Part shown: positions 43,368-55,109 of the stretch, in pieces
Numbering within the stretch: position 1 is the stretch's first letter
Layout: every line of letters starts with the position of its first letter
Source of the DNA: Rapana venosa
Lineage: Eukaryota; Mollusca; Gastropoda; Neogastropoda; Muricidae
Length of the DNA stretch: 64,000 bases
Assembly: GCA_028751875.1 (NCBI GenBank)
Contig: CM054140.1
Coordinates: 53,147,975-53,211,974, forward strand
Direction of reading: 5' to 3'
Made by a program: the position numbers and the translations under genes
The notes under the pieces: generated by a model
The model's input: the letters and a program-made list of their open reading frames with translations, nothing else
Databases searched by the model: none
What the model was told of the DNA's origin: nothing

Positions 43368-43495
43368 GTTCCTACCCGCACAAATGGCCTACTCTTCCGG
43401 AAGGTGGAGCAGGTGGAACGTATGTGCAAGATGTTCTGTGTGCACTCGCACTGGGGACTTTGGTTTATAGTCTCTTATGAAGGACTTTCCGAAGC
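43368..43495 (-). mobile_element. SINE family A, 5' part of an interrupted copy
   Basis: The minus strand reads AAAGTCCTTCATAAGAGACT, ATAAACCAAAGTCCC, CAGAACATCTTGCAC and GGAAGAGTAGGCCATTTGTG, then GGGTAGGAACGG. It stops there at a short (AT)n and the LINE. The tRNA-like head is missing. Confidence 0.65.
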
Positions 43496-44258
43496 CATTG
43501 GGTGAGATAAAAAATCAACAGGTTGAGTGATAGGATACAGGAGTCGGCAAAGGGGGATAGACAGAAACTTTCTGAAAGATACCTCCTCCCCTCCCTCCCC
43601 CCCACCCCGCCCTCTCTTGTGTCTCCGACTGGCTGCCTTAATTATAGAAATGCACATCTCATTTTCTTTGGTACTTGATTAGGACTAGGAAAACCACCCA
43701 CTCCCCTTTTTCATAGGATCTTGTTAATCAATCACCCCAGAGAGAAGGACACTCAGTTTTGAAGATAGTGAATAATAGCTTATGACACGGTGTGCTTTGA
43801 GCTGTTTTAGAGACTGCTTTTGGTGGTGATAAGAAGACAATTTGGTTTTGATAACAGCGAATGATGGTGTTGGTCAGTTTTGTGCTTAGACTGGCGCTTT
43901 TTGGTGAACAGACAGAAATGATGACACTGAAAGACTCACAATGAATGCCAAACATGAATATAAAGAATTCTTCCTGAAACAGCTGTTGTCAACAACCCCC
44001 CATGGTATAATGAATGAATGCACATTGTATTCATTGCTTGAAGGTTGTACGAGTACGTTCGAATCCTATGAAAGGCTCAAGATTTGTCTCAGAATTCCAC
44101 TGGCTCCTACTTTCTTCTTCACCCTCACCTATCCCGTAGTCTTGTACACTGTTGGAGCACCACTGAAGATTTTGCAACCAGCTTCCTTCACTCTTCGCGG
44201 TTTCCAGCTTTCCTCAACAAGTCGTTCCACTTAGGGCCAGTCCAGTCAATCATTTAGT

Positions 44259-44289
<31 letters not shown>

Positions 44290-45845
44290 TCAGTGAGTCA
44301 GTCAGTCAGTCAGCCAGTCGTCAGTCAGTCAGTCAGTCCCTGTGAAAGCCAGTGAGTCACACGTACCCTTTGGCCCTGCCCTCAGTATGCCACTGGCTTC
44401 TTTCCCTCCCAGTCAGCCATGCTGAATAAAAAGGATCAAACGCGATCACAGATGCAGAAAATATAGGAAAAGGGAGACTTCATAATGCCTGTATATTAAC
44501 CTTTTCCATATTCGAAGTGACACAAAGGCATGACATCAGCTATGGATGGCTGAGCCAGCAACAGGACGGGGGTGAGAGGGGAGTGGAGTGGAGTGGAGAG
44601 GGGAGAGGGTGGGTGGGTAGGCAGTAGGTTTTTTTCGGAATGCTCTACCACTGTTGTCTGTGACTGCCGTGATGACAGGAATGCAAATCGGATCTGTGCT
44701 TGCTTCCTGATTACAACTGGGAGGATTGCACGGCCAGGGCTGCCCACCCTCCTCCTCCCCTTTCACCACCCCCTCTTCCCTTATCCACACCCCACCACCC
44801 ATCAATCATCTTAATTTAGCAGTAAGAAAATGCTGGGTTAAACAGTGCTGCATGATAGCTGATGCTATGTTGTGCTTTGGAATGTCTTATGGACTGGCAC
44901 TGTTCCTGATGAAAAGAAAGAAAGAAAGAAACGACGAGGAAAGTGAAGAGAGTTACAGAAAGCCAGAGAAGGAAGTGGGGGTTACAGTCACGACATGTCT
45001 TTGCCCTTTATTGAAATCTTGTCTTCTTTTTCCTATGACGTCACCTGGCTAGCAGGAAGCAACAACATGTGATAAAAATATTACATTTTATATTGCAGTC
45101 TATTTTTGGTTTCATATATTTGATTTTATACTAGCGCATGACATGCTTGCGTTGTTAATTCTACCATTTTACTTCTTTTTCTTTCCTTTTCGTTTCCTGT
45201 CTGTCTGTCTTTCTTTCTTTCCTTCTTTCTGTCTGTCTTTTTACCAACACAAACATTATTGCAAATCAATGATACCAAGACAAATCGTACACCTGAGAAG
45301 ACCAAAAAGTGTGTGTGTGTGTGTGTGTGTCTGCGAGGTCAACGAAGTCCCCCTATGTAACTGGAGGTGTTTGATTTTCCCTCTCTTGATTTAAGCAGTG
45401 ATGAACATGGCCACGGATAACTTAACTGCCAGCAAAGAGTGGACAGAAAGGGAAGAGGGGACTTCTTCATCATCATCATCTTCTTCTTCGAACGCTCAGA
45501 CAGCAACTATTGTTGTCTGTTATATGAGCAAAAATGCGTCACGCTGTCGTTGAGAGCCTGACAAGTCAGGCCCAGCGCATCCGACTTCGGCATAAGAGAT
45601 AATTGTTATATTTTAAGTCTTTCTGGAAAAAGGCAGGAGAAAGGACCAAGAGAGCAAAAAATAGACAAGAAGGAGGTGACAGGAAGAAAAGGAACAAGGC
45701 AGAAACAGAGTGAGTGATAGAAAAGAGGGAATTCCTAGCACAGAGTTTCCAAAATGTGGGGATGTTATTTATACTGGTAGGCCCCCGGCATCCCCACGGG
45801 GGGAAGAGGGGCCAGATAGAGCAGAGAAGGGGACAAGGATGAAGC
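43496..45845. other. Sequence with old motif copies, no gene
   Basis: Holds a (CAGY)n tetranucleotide repeat at about 44255-44340, T-rich TTTC/TCTG runs near 45180-45245 and a (GT)n run at about 45309-45331. Diverged copies of an unnamed motif occur at about 43612-43660 and 44652-44700. No exon is recognised. Confidence 0.45.
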
Positions 45846-46396
45846 AGAAAGCATGTGACAGAGCAAAGAAGCCTGGAAGCATGTGACAGAGCAAAGAAGC
45901 CTGGAAGCATGTGACAGAGCAAAGAAGCCTGGAAGCATGTGACAGAGCAAAGAAGCCTGGAAGCATGTGACAGAGCAAAGAAGCCTGGAAGCATGTGACA
46001 GAGCAAAGAAGCCTGGAAGCATGTGACAGAGCAAAGAAGCCTGGAAGCATGTGACAGAGCAAAGAAGCCTGGAAGCATGTGACAGAGCAAAGAAGCCTGG
46101 AAGCATGTGACAGAGCAAAGAAGCCTGAAAGCATGTGACAGAGCAAAGAAGCCTGGAAGCATGTGACAGAGCAAAGAAGCCTGGAAGCATGTAACAGAGC
46201 AAAGAAGCCTGAAAGCATGTAACAGAGCAAAGAAGCCTGGAAGCATGTGACAGAGCAAAGAAGCCTGGAAGCATGTGACAGAGCAAAGAAGCCTGGAAGC
46301 ATGTGACAGAGCAAAGAAGCCTGGAAGCATGTGACAGAGCAAAGAAGCCTGGAAGCATGTGACAGAGCAAAGAAGCCTGGAAGCATGTGACAGAGC
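45846..46396. repeat. 28-bp minisatellite, about 19-20 copies
   Basis: The unit is GCATGTGACAGAGCAAAG followed by AAGCCTGGAA, and units are nearly identical. Changes are limited to GTAACA for GTGACA and TGAAA for TGGAA in the middle units. On the minus strand none of the three phases contains a stop. All minus frames therefore read through as one 28-residue pseudo-repeat (ASLLCHMLPGFFALSHASRL and so on). The high unit identity suggests recent expansion. Confidence 0.95.
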
Positions 46397-47589
46397 AATG
46401 ATGCTTGCCTGTTTCTCCCATCAAATACAGCTGCCTGTCTGACACGTCTCCTCCATACTGTCCATCCTCCCGAAAACCCCTCCCTCCCCCCCTCACCTCT
46501 GTCCGCTCAGTCACTATCAAAAGAGTACAGTGACTCCCACAGTGCACTCGCATGCATAATTATGTGACACGTGGCATTGTCCTTTGCAGCTTTGGTGGTT
46601 TCTATCAAAGAGAAGAATGTGTTTGAACACAGTCACACATAACGAGCAAAAGGGAGACTGGCACATTGTGCACGTGCATGCAGAGTTGTGCGACACCTGG
46701 CTTTGTCTCTGCACCTTTGACCGTTTCGGTCAAAGGGGAAATGTGACTGAACCCAATCGCCCATAGCGAGACGAGGGAGAAGGAGAGGAGACGCAGTGGT
46801 GATGTTTACAACCTCTTTCTTGTTGGGCAAGGTTAGAAGCGAAGGTGTGTGTAGCATGTAGGGATGACTGGGAGGGCTGGGAGCTGAGAAATCCTCTGTA
46901 CAATGGCTCAGGTGGGCTGCGGGCACTCAGAAACCTTGTCAAAAGATGTTCCCCCACAGATGCCAGTCTGACAGCCTGCGTGTTATGGCTGGAAGTCGAC
47001 ATCGCCTGCTTGCTGCTGTCTTACAACTAGGACCACTTCTCTTTGCCTTCGCAAAAGACCACACCAGCGTTCGCTCTTTCCTATTTTGTCAATGTTCCAT
47101 TTTGAACGTGGAAAGTTTAGAGATGTAGTTGAGCGAAATGGCTTATCTCATTTCTTTTGATACGGAGCCAGGGCTGTCTGTGATGGAGATGAAATTAAAG
47201 TGAGATGGAGTGAGTTCAGTGGTGCATGTCCTCAGAGCATGGGAGGGAGGGAAGGAACTCTACCAAATGCCACTGATCTCTAAGACCTTTTCTTAAAATC
47301 TAACAACTCACAAAATGAAAGACCACGGCATATTATAATTTTATATTGAAGGAAAAAACTACTTGCAGGTGCATGTCAAGAAACATTTCAAAGTTCGTTA
47401 GACAAGTAACAAAAAGTCATTCAAAAGTAGGTGTTCATACGATTTAGACTCTCAGATCTTATACATTGTCTAAGACAGATACATAATTATATGAGCCTGT
47501 GCAATGAAATAATAACATGATGATAGATATAAGAAAGACATATCAAGACGTAGATATAGATGAGCAAGTCTTTAGCTGTTGTTTTCCGG
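46397..47589. other. Unassigned sequence
   Basis: A duplicated motif of the type GGGAGACTGGCACATTG / CATGCAGAGTTGTGCGACAC near 46640-46700 resembles 46540-46600. No gene is supported. Confidence 0.4.
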
Positions 47590-47760
47590 TTTTTATCTCC
47601 CTCTCTTACTCTGTCTCTGTGTCTGCCTCTGTCTCTCTGTCTGTTTCTGTTTCTCTGTCTCTGTCTCCGTTTCTCTGTCCGTCTGGCTGTCTCTGTTTCT
47701 CTGGCTTTCTGTCTCTGTTTCTCTGTCCCTCTGTCTGTCTCTGTGTCTCTCTCCTCTTGC
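47590..47760. repeat. (TCTG/TTTC)n pyrimidine tract
   Basis: Degenerate CTCTGTCTCTGTTTCTCTG units. Confidence 0.9.
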
Positions 47761-48320
47761 TATCTCTTTCCTCTCAGTATTCCCTCCTCATTGGTCTACA
47801 CCACCAGCAAAATGGCTGTCTTTTCAAACAAATCGGCCAGTGGTGTAGTAGATAGGGGTGGGCAGGGGGCGGGGAAAGGAAGAGGGGCATTACCACAGCA
47901 GCTTGTAGCAAATCCTCATCAGCTTTATGCCAGACACTCCCTTTTCCTCGGGGAGTTGACTTTGTGTGTGAGGTGGGGATGGGCCCAAAGGAAGGGGGTG
48001 GGGGTGGGATGGGGGGTTCCCAGCTGGTTTGGGTATTACTGTTGCACCCGTTTTTCATTTATTCTTTTGCCAGTCTCTATCTAACCACACAAACCCGATA
48101 TAGTCTATTTATTTTTAACCTAGCCCTGAGTTCTCCCCCCTACACACACACACACACACACACACCCTTTACCAGTCAGTGACGTACTGCGCACGTGCAC
48201 ACCTATGTTGCCCTGTGGCTTCGCCCTCAGCACTTTGATGGTGTCGTCCATTTGATGGCCACATGAACACTAAAACATAATCACACATGCATGTCTCAAA
48301 TGCACAAACCCCACAAAAGA
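47761..48320. other. Unassigned sequence with a (CA)n run
   Basis: The (CA)n run is at about 48143-48167. Otherwise unique. Confidence 0.4.
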
Positions 48321-48463
48321 CTAAAGTGGATCGGTGGTCTAGAGGTAACGCGCCTGTCTAGAAAGCGAAAAGTCCGGGTCGGAAGTGTGCGGTGGTTCGC
48401 ATCCCGTTTGGACCCGAAACTTTTCCCCCATCCATTAGATCATGAGTGGTGGTCTGGGCGCTA

Positions 48464-48497
<34 letters not shown>

Positions 48498-48718
48498 GTG
48501 TTACACATAATTCTTTAACGCACGTAAAAAAACAACCCACGGCAACAAGAGTGTTGTCCCTGACAAAGTTTTGTAGAAAAAAGCTACTCTGATAGGGAAA
48601 CAAATACAGTTGCAGACAGGAAAAAGAAAAAAGGGTGGCGCTGCTCTTGTGGCGACGCGCTCTCCCCGGGGAGAGCAGCCCGAATTTCACGCAGAGAAAT
48701 CTGCGTGACCTAAAGTGG
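48321..48718 (+). mobile_element. tRNA-derived SINE, family B
   Basis: Head with A-box TGGTCTAGAGGTAACGCG and B-box GGTTCGCATCCC. The conserved core TTTCGGATGAGACGATAAAC with CGAGGTCC is at 48466-48493 and is shared with family A. TTAACGCACGTAAAAAAACA follows. The 3' part has the perfect palindrome GCTCTCCCCGGGGAGAGC (48659-48676) and the perfect hairpin TCACGCAG-AGAAAT-CTGCGTGA (48687-48708). A 9-bp direct repeat CTAAAGTGG lies at 48321-48329 and 48710-48718 and is a candidate target duplication. The TAAATAAATAAAC tail lies just beyond it, so the true 3' boundary is uncertain. Confidence 0.8.
48334..48404 (+). promoter_or_regulatory. SINE internal Pol III promoter, A and B boxes
   Basis: The A-box begins at about 48335 and the B-box GGTTCGCATCCC is at 48393-48404. 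The spacing suits a tRNA-type promoter with a long insert. Confidence 0.65.
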
Positions 48719-49034
48719 TATAAATAAATAAACAAAATTAGTACCTTCATGTCAAGTGTTAGCCATGACCAGAAACAGTGCAAAAGCACTGACCGACCCA
48801 AAAGAGGAGAAAGTGCTCCACTTGTCACGTAGTGGGAATGGGGGGATGACAGGCAGAGAGAAACCTTTGGAAACCTTCCCTCCCCCACCCCCCCACCCCC
48901 GTTCTGTTGCCTCTGTGACTGCTGTGATTACAGGAAAGCATGCTGAATGTTATTCGGTACCTGGCTAGCACTGCAGTGGCTGCTAATTCTCTCCCCTCCC
49001 CTTCCTTTCCCTCTATGCCCTCGACCGCATAAAC
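48719..49034. other. Unassigned sequence with an old motif copy
   Basis: A C-rich stretch is followed at about 48906-48945 by GACTGCTGTGATTACAGG. The same motif occurs at 44.65 kb. Confidence 0.45.
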
Positions 49035-49105
49035 ACAGAAACTGATTTGTAAAAAGGTGCATGCGTGCTTATTCCATTATCTTTGAAATAAAAGAATAGA
49101 ATATC
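49035..49105 (+). mobile_element. SINE family A, 3' tail fragment (copy 8)
   Basis: Reads TGTAAAAAGGTGCATGCGTG, then CTTATTCCATTATCTTTG and AAATAAAAGAATA. Confidence 0.6.
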
Positions 49106-49344
49106 TCTCTCTGCCCATCCCTATATTGTTACATGCTGCTGTAAGGGAGGATACTCCAGTTGAATGATACCTTATAGCAGTGTGTGCTTTGAGTGATGTC
49201 ACAGACTAGCTGTCTTCCTGGCCAGAAAGGAAAATGAAATAACGCCGGACATAGTTATCTGAAATGTTTGCAAAACAAGGACTCAGAGCTGACTGGTTAT
49301 AAGACTCTTTCTGCCGAGGCCTACTCGGAGCAGCACTTTGGTTA

Positions 49345-49552
49345 AATACAACATTGTGTTTCAATAGGAATGTCATGAAATACAACATTGTGTTTCAATA
49401 GGAATGTCATGAAATGAAATATGTTGTTTCCTTTGGAATGTCATGAAATACAACATTGTGTTTCAATAGGAATGTCATGAAATGAAATATGTTGTTTCCT
49501 TTGGAATTTAATGAATATAACATTTTGTTTCCATTGGAATCCAATGAAATAC
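49345..49552. repeat. 34-bp minisatellite, about 6 copies
   Basis: Two alternating unit types: ACAACATTGTGTTTCAATAG with GAATGTCATGAAAT, and GAAATATGTTGTTTCC with TTTGGAATGTCATGAAAT. The last units are degenerate. Confidence 0.85.
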
Positions 49553-49714
49553 AATCAATCAATAGTGGGAAGATACAGAACATACACATGGTGATTTTGG
49601 CACACAGACTGTTACCACATTTTTACCTAATACATACTTGAGTAGAAGAAACTATAGAATAAGCAATTAAGCATGAATGTATATGCGCATAACGTGTGTT
49701 TGAGAGCCTGCGTA

Positions 49715-49790
49715 GGTGCGTGTGTGTGTGTGTGTGTGTGTATGGTGTATTTATGTGTGTGTGGTGTGTGTGTGTGTGGGGGGGTGTATT

Positions 49791-49829
<39 letters not shown>

Positions 49830-49845
49830 TGTGTGTGTGTAGGTG
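49715..49845. repeat. (GT)n microsatellite with GTGGTGTATTTAT insertions
   Basis: GT runs separated by two TGTATTTATGTGTG repeats and a short G run. Confidence 0.9.
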
Positions 49846-50104
49846 GTATCCAAGCACTCGTGCAGGGTTCTGGCAATGTGAGGTTGACACGTGTCCTACT
49901 TGAAGCGTTTGTTTTAAAAATCACTGATTGGCCTCTACATACAGTGACTAGGCTATGAGCTCACAAGACAGTTGAAGACATTTTAAATCACCGTTATAAA
50001 ACCATTCTAAAACTAGTAACTTTTGTTGACACCGGTTGCTATTTTTGTCTGGGTAATAAAAGAACAGAGCGCTAACAGGAAAGTACAACAACGCAACAGA
50101 ATAT

Positions 50105-50385
50105 AGGATCTGGAGAGTTACAAACCATTTGCCCATTTAGGCAGTTCTTGCTTGGACGGTTTCTCAATTGCTCTGATGGGACCAGTGTTTTAGGTCAGTC
50201 CCAGTGAGGCCACTATCAAAGGAGCCACTGCTTTTCAATGTGCAAAGTCCATTTAGGAGTTTCACGTCGGGAAGTCAGGCAGACATTGAACCCATTTGCG
50301 AGGAAGGGAAGGAGAGGGAGAAAGAGGGGGAGAGAGGCGGTTGCTGGAAGACGCAGAGAGGAGGATTCTTCACTTTTGATCTTAA
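50105..50385 (+). repeat. Unnamed dispersed repeat G, copy 1
   Basis: Matches 57241-57500 over about 170 bases: GTTACAAACCAT, TTGGACGGTTTCTCAATTGC, TTTTAGGTCAGTCCCAGTGA, ACTATCAAAGGAGC, TTTTCAATGTGCAAAGTCCA. Similarity returns after a purine-rich gap at CTTCACTTTTGATCTTAA (about 50366-50383). Confidence 0.65.
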
Positions 50386-51879
50386 GAGCTGGATGGTTAC
50401 ATCAACTTCTATATCAACAGATGACCTCTGGGTAGCAGGAGGCAGAGAGAACCATGTGATGACAGACAGACAGACAGACAGACAGACCAACAGGTGGACA
50501 CGGGGATAGAAACAGAGAATTAAGGACAGGAAGAAGATTACTGAAAAGTGTGAATTGGTCTGTGTGGTGGATCAGCCTCTTCCATGTCTCATGCCCTGTA
50601 CCATCCCACTACAATCTTCTTATGACAAAGGGGTTGTGGCCTTCGCATACTGACGATGTTTCTTTAACCTTCACAAGAAAAAACGCCAATCCCAGCCCGT
50701 GAATGGAAGAAGAAAAGTATGTATGTTCTGATTTTCTTGCCCACTGGCACAGCGTGTACATGGGTTGGGTTTTTTTTGTGGGTTTCTGAACCACAGGAAA
50801 TGACGTAGGAGGGGTACCACTCGGTAATGTAGGCTTGAAACCCACTTTAAGCACGGAGGATTGGTGTGCTGGTTTTCTGCTGAAAGAGGTGTGTACGGCT
50901 CCCTCCTCTCTGCCTGTGACTGTCGTCAATACAAGGACCGGGTGACGATTCACTCAGCCGATGAAAGAGAGACCACGGACCGGAGTCAGCATATCGCTGC
51001 AGTTCGATGACCAGAACTCCCCAGTGCACTAGCGAGGTAGGCGTTCGTAAAATTGGGAGATATTATATTTTGTTTCAGCTTCCTGATGGAAGAACTGTTC
51101 GTTTTGGCAGGCATTTTCTGTTTGGTCATTTACTATCAGTGTAACATGCTTCACCTTTTCTAACATGCTGCAGAAGAATGTTCTTCCTCCTGGAGGAAGA
51201 ATATGAAAAACAAAAAATCCAATTTAACAACGGTCTGCAAATGCTACCACTTCTGTGAGGCATTGGAGATGTAAATCCTGACCCCATCTCCATTTTTTTT
51301 AATTTATTTGTACTTTATTCTAGATATTTTTCAGTCCGCTTAGTTATCCAGTTGATTGAATGTTAGTTTTATGCGGTATGACGGGGTTGAATTGACACGT
51401 TGACACCACTGTGAGGGGCATGTCCAAAGTTGCCCCAGAAGCCCTGTGTCTGGAGCCAGTCAAAGCCTGCACCAGTCCTCAGACCTTGCTGCAATAGATA
51501 GTAACTCTTTTTCCATACAACCTAACTCATCTGGTGATGTTTAGCATATCGAAAACATGGTATATAGACACAGAGTATACATCAACACAGAAGAGTATGT
51601 TGCTTTTCTCCATGAAACAACATGTCTTTTGCGTTCAAGTGCAATCCAGAAAAGCTGTGGGCGTGATAAGAAAAGGCTGATTTCAGAATTCAAAGCTGGT
51701 CATGGGGTCGTTGGCTCTTGTTGCAAAAGTTAATGATAACACAATGCCAGACAGCTGTGCTACAGGTTTCTGATGAAGTGGCGGGCTATGTTTTTAGCAT
51801 TTTGATGACTGTAGGAACAGAATGATGTCAGCAGGTTTTATCACCGCTGACCTTGTTTGTGACCAGAATCCATCTGTCC
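50386..51879. other. Unassigned sequence
   Basis: A (GACA)n run at about 50462-50487 and a possible old motif copy near 50908-50945. No gene recognised. Confidence 0.4.
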
Positions 51880-52052
51880 TCCTATGTCTGCTTGTCTGTC
51901 TCTGTCTGTCTCTCTGTCTGTCTGTCTGTCTCTCTGTCTGTCTCTTTCTCTCTGTCTTTCTCTTTCTCTGTCTTTCTCTATCTCTTTCTCTGTCTGTCTA
52001 TGTCTGTCTGTCTGTGTTGTCTGTCCGTCTGTCCGTCTGTCTGTCTGTTGTT

Positions 52053-52125
<73 letters not shown>

Positions 52126-52290
52126 GCTCTCTCTCTCTCTGTGTTCTTTGTACTCATCGTTTCGTTGTTCCTGTCTGTCTCTCTCTTGTCTCTGTTGTTG
52201 TTGCCTCTACCTGTCTTGCTCTTTTGGTGTTTCTTGTTTCTGTCTTTGTCTCTGTCTCTCTGCTTCTATCTGTCTGTCTCTAACTCCCTT
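51880..52290. repeat. (TCTG)n, (CT)n pyrimidine tract
   Basis: About 400 bases of TCTG, TTTC and CT repeats, with a pure CT core at about 52077-52122. Confidence 0.9.
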
Positions 52291-52589
52291 TCTTTGTCTC
52301 TTTCTCTGCTGGTCACTTCTTAACCGATGCAATCATTGTTCAGCTTCAGAGCTCGACTGAGAGAGGTAGCCACTTGGTATTGTGGTCCTGGCTGTGTGAG
52401 AAACATACCATGTGTTAGGCTTGGAAAAGGAGAGGATGGAGCCGAGGTCTACCTGTGGCTAGGGTAGGAAAGGAAATCAACCATCTTTAGTAGTTTGATT
52501 AAGCAGGAACTGGATTAGATTAATAATTATGATTTCAGCTAGGTTTTAAGACTTGGCATTATGGTGTATGCTGTATTGAAGGAATGAAT

Positions 52590-52780
52590 AAAAGCAGTAT
52601 AGAATTATTCACACTCACTGCAATGGATAAAGCCAGTATAAAGTTATTCACCCTCAATGGAACGAGTCACGGCAGTATAGAATTATTCACACTCACTGGA
52701 ATGAATAAAGGCAGTATAAATTTTTTCAATGTTACAAGTCCAGGCCGTATATAATTATTTACACCCACTGGCGTGGTGGC
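52590..52780. repeat. 39-bp tandem repeat, about 5 copies
   Basis: Units of GGCAGTATAGAATTATTCAC followed by ACTCACTGGAATGAATAAA. The last two units are diverged. Confidence 0.8.
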
Positions 52781-54594
52781 AGCATCGATCAAGTTCTGGA
52801 TATATTGATCCTTGCAGGGCTATAGTTGCATGATTTCAGAAAGAGTCTCTGAAAATCATATCTACAATCTAGAAGACTTCTTTTTATCCTTACTGAAATC
52901 ACAGCAGGCCAAGCTCTGGACATAAGCCTATTGCAACCTACATCCAATGCTGAAAACAAGCTAAGAGTAAGTCATACCATAAAAAAGCAAATGGTATCGT
53001 AGGTATCAGTCATTGGTATTGTCCACCCAGTGACTTGATTTTGTTCAAAGAGCTATTTCTTGCAGAAATGTAATAATTACACTACGCCACGTCTACAGAA
53101 AGATTAGCAGCTGCATTACCCAGCGCATGGGAGATCACAGAGTTGCTTACCGGCTATCTTTGGTGCTACTTTGTATCACCAATCTGACCCGTGTGTGCAT
53201 TATCCAAAGCAACCGATGATCTGAGTAATATTTGACCTGAAAGATATTAAATCTTCAGTTTCATAGAGGCCACACAGATTCAAATGTATCTGTCTTGTGG
53301 TAGAAATACACACAGGAAGGAGAAATATACAGGGAAGAGAAAGCAGAAATAAAACTCCTATATGAAAAAATCCACTTTAGTATTAGGTTTTATCTCATTA
53401 AACTAAATACGCCGACTATGGATATTGATTTTGATACCTCCAGTTTAATCCGAAATATATGATATTGCTGCATGGAAAGTGTTTCAGTCTGCTTGAATTT
53501 GGGATCTATTTGTCTTGTACAGAATTGTATGTATGTATTTGTCTTGCAAAAGTTATCTGTGAGTTTGATTTGTCTTGGAAAAGTGAACTTATGTCTGGTT
53601 AGATATGGAAAAAAGTGACATATAAGCCTGCTAAACGTTTTCAGAAAGGTAGTCAGGAAGAAGAAGGGAGAAATCAGGTTTCTACTGGGTAGGTTCAGAA
53701 ACCCAATTTAAATGTGACTGGTCCAACCAGTTGTGTTGCCGGAGTATTGGAGTCATCAGTTCAGCGTTGTGTTCAATAGTGGAAGTCTGCCAAGTGTGGA
53801 TAATATTGATCACGGCAATCAACTTTCTAAGGCTGTACTGTCTTTCTGTGCTGGGGCCTGGCGAGGGAGCAAGAAAGGTGTCTGTAACAATGGCACCGCG
53901 CTGATGAAAGCCTACACCCAGTCCATTGTATTGATTCAGACGGACTTTTTAAATGCCATAATCTATGCTGGCCTTTTCTCCTCTGTCTATCCGTCTGCCT
54001 GCCTGTCTGTCTACCTACCTGTCCGTCTGTCTACTTACCTGTCTGTCTACCTACCTGTCCGTCTGTCTACTTACCTGTCTCTCTGTCATGGTTGCTATCT
54101 TCTTCTTTCACCCTGTCAGATATGTGTGCCTTGTGTATGAAAAACGACTGTCAGTGCACTGTTTAGCATCGACTGTCGAAAACTGGACTGGTGACAAAGT
54201 GTGCTGTAAGTCTCTTAAACAATAGTAATGGTTGACCCAAACCACACGTTGTTTGATGATAGTGATATCATAAAATTGTCAATTCCTACATGAAGGTTGC
54301 ATAAACTTGGATCAATGTTTAAGAAAATAACTTCAGGAAAATGTAGAAAACAAATAAGAGATAAGTTTAGAGGATATATGTTCTATTCTATAGTATTAAA
54401 TAACTATTTGAACTGGCAAATGAAGATTCTCTCTCTGAGACAATATAGTGGGTAAAACAAGCACAATTAACCAGTTACCTTTTCATTCTCATCATAAGAG
54501 ACAGATAAAGATTGTCTTCAATAACCAACTGTACAAGACTGCAATATAAAGTAAATCTTACAAAGTAGCATTTGGAGAACAATTGAGAAAAAGG
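52781..54594. other. Unique sequence with a (TCTG/CCTG)n run
   Basis: The tetranucleotide run is at about 53985-54085. The frame at 53733-54140 has about 85 non-repetitive residues before it, with no recognisable motif. Confidence 0.4.
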
Positions 54595-55020
54595 ACCATA
54601 GTTTCAGCTTCTGAAGAGTACTTATTAGAAGTCCTGGCGGTGATTAACAGAGCCTTTATCCTCTGTGGTGTCTAACAGCAGGACACGTTCCATAATTCAG
54701 AAGTGTCTATTTCAGCCCTAAGAATAAATAGATATTCTTGTGGCCTACCACCGCTGCCAGCAAAAGATGAAATATAAAGAGAAGAGAAGACAAATAAAAC
54801 ATTAGTCGTGAAAAAAGTATATAGACGACATTAAGCAGCTAGCGAGTCTTTGAGCCTGGTGTTCGGGGATCTGTTGTATAGAAAAAAAGGATGCAAGGGA
54901 GATTATTTGGGTCTGTTCCCAGCCAATGGGTCTGTCTTAGCTGGACAACAATGACAACGCAAACATTGTCAGACACTTTATGTCCTGACGCAGGCAGTAG
55001 CAGTTGAAGATAAATGGCCT
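54595..55020 (+). repeat. Unnamed dispersed repeat E, copy 3
   Basis: Parallel to 32030-32560. The blocks TTCAGAAGTGTCTATTTCAG, ATAGATATTCTTGTGGCC, GGGGATCTG, GATGCAAGGGAGATTA and CCCAGCCAATGGGTCTGTCT are in the same order. Confidence 0.6.
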
Positions 55021-55109
55021 TTACTGGATATATGTGTATGAGCGCGTACATAATTGCGCGCGTGTATGTGTGTGTGTGTGTGTATCTGTGTGTCTGTGTT
55101 TAATGTGCC

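Noticed and set aside
45566..46553. A repetitive membrane-like protein (LLCHMLPGFFALSHASR repeats)
   Set aside because: It is the translation of the 28-bp minisatellite. All three minus phases give the same peptide, so there is no frame preference.
48334..48404. A tRNA gene at the start of the 48.3-kb SINE
   Set aside because: The A-to-B spacing includes extra sequence and the element continues into a SINE core and tail.
48358..48888. A 176-residue minus-strand protein
   Set aside because: It is antisense to the SINE at 48.3 kb and has no recognisable content.
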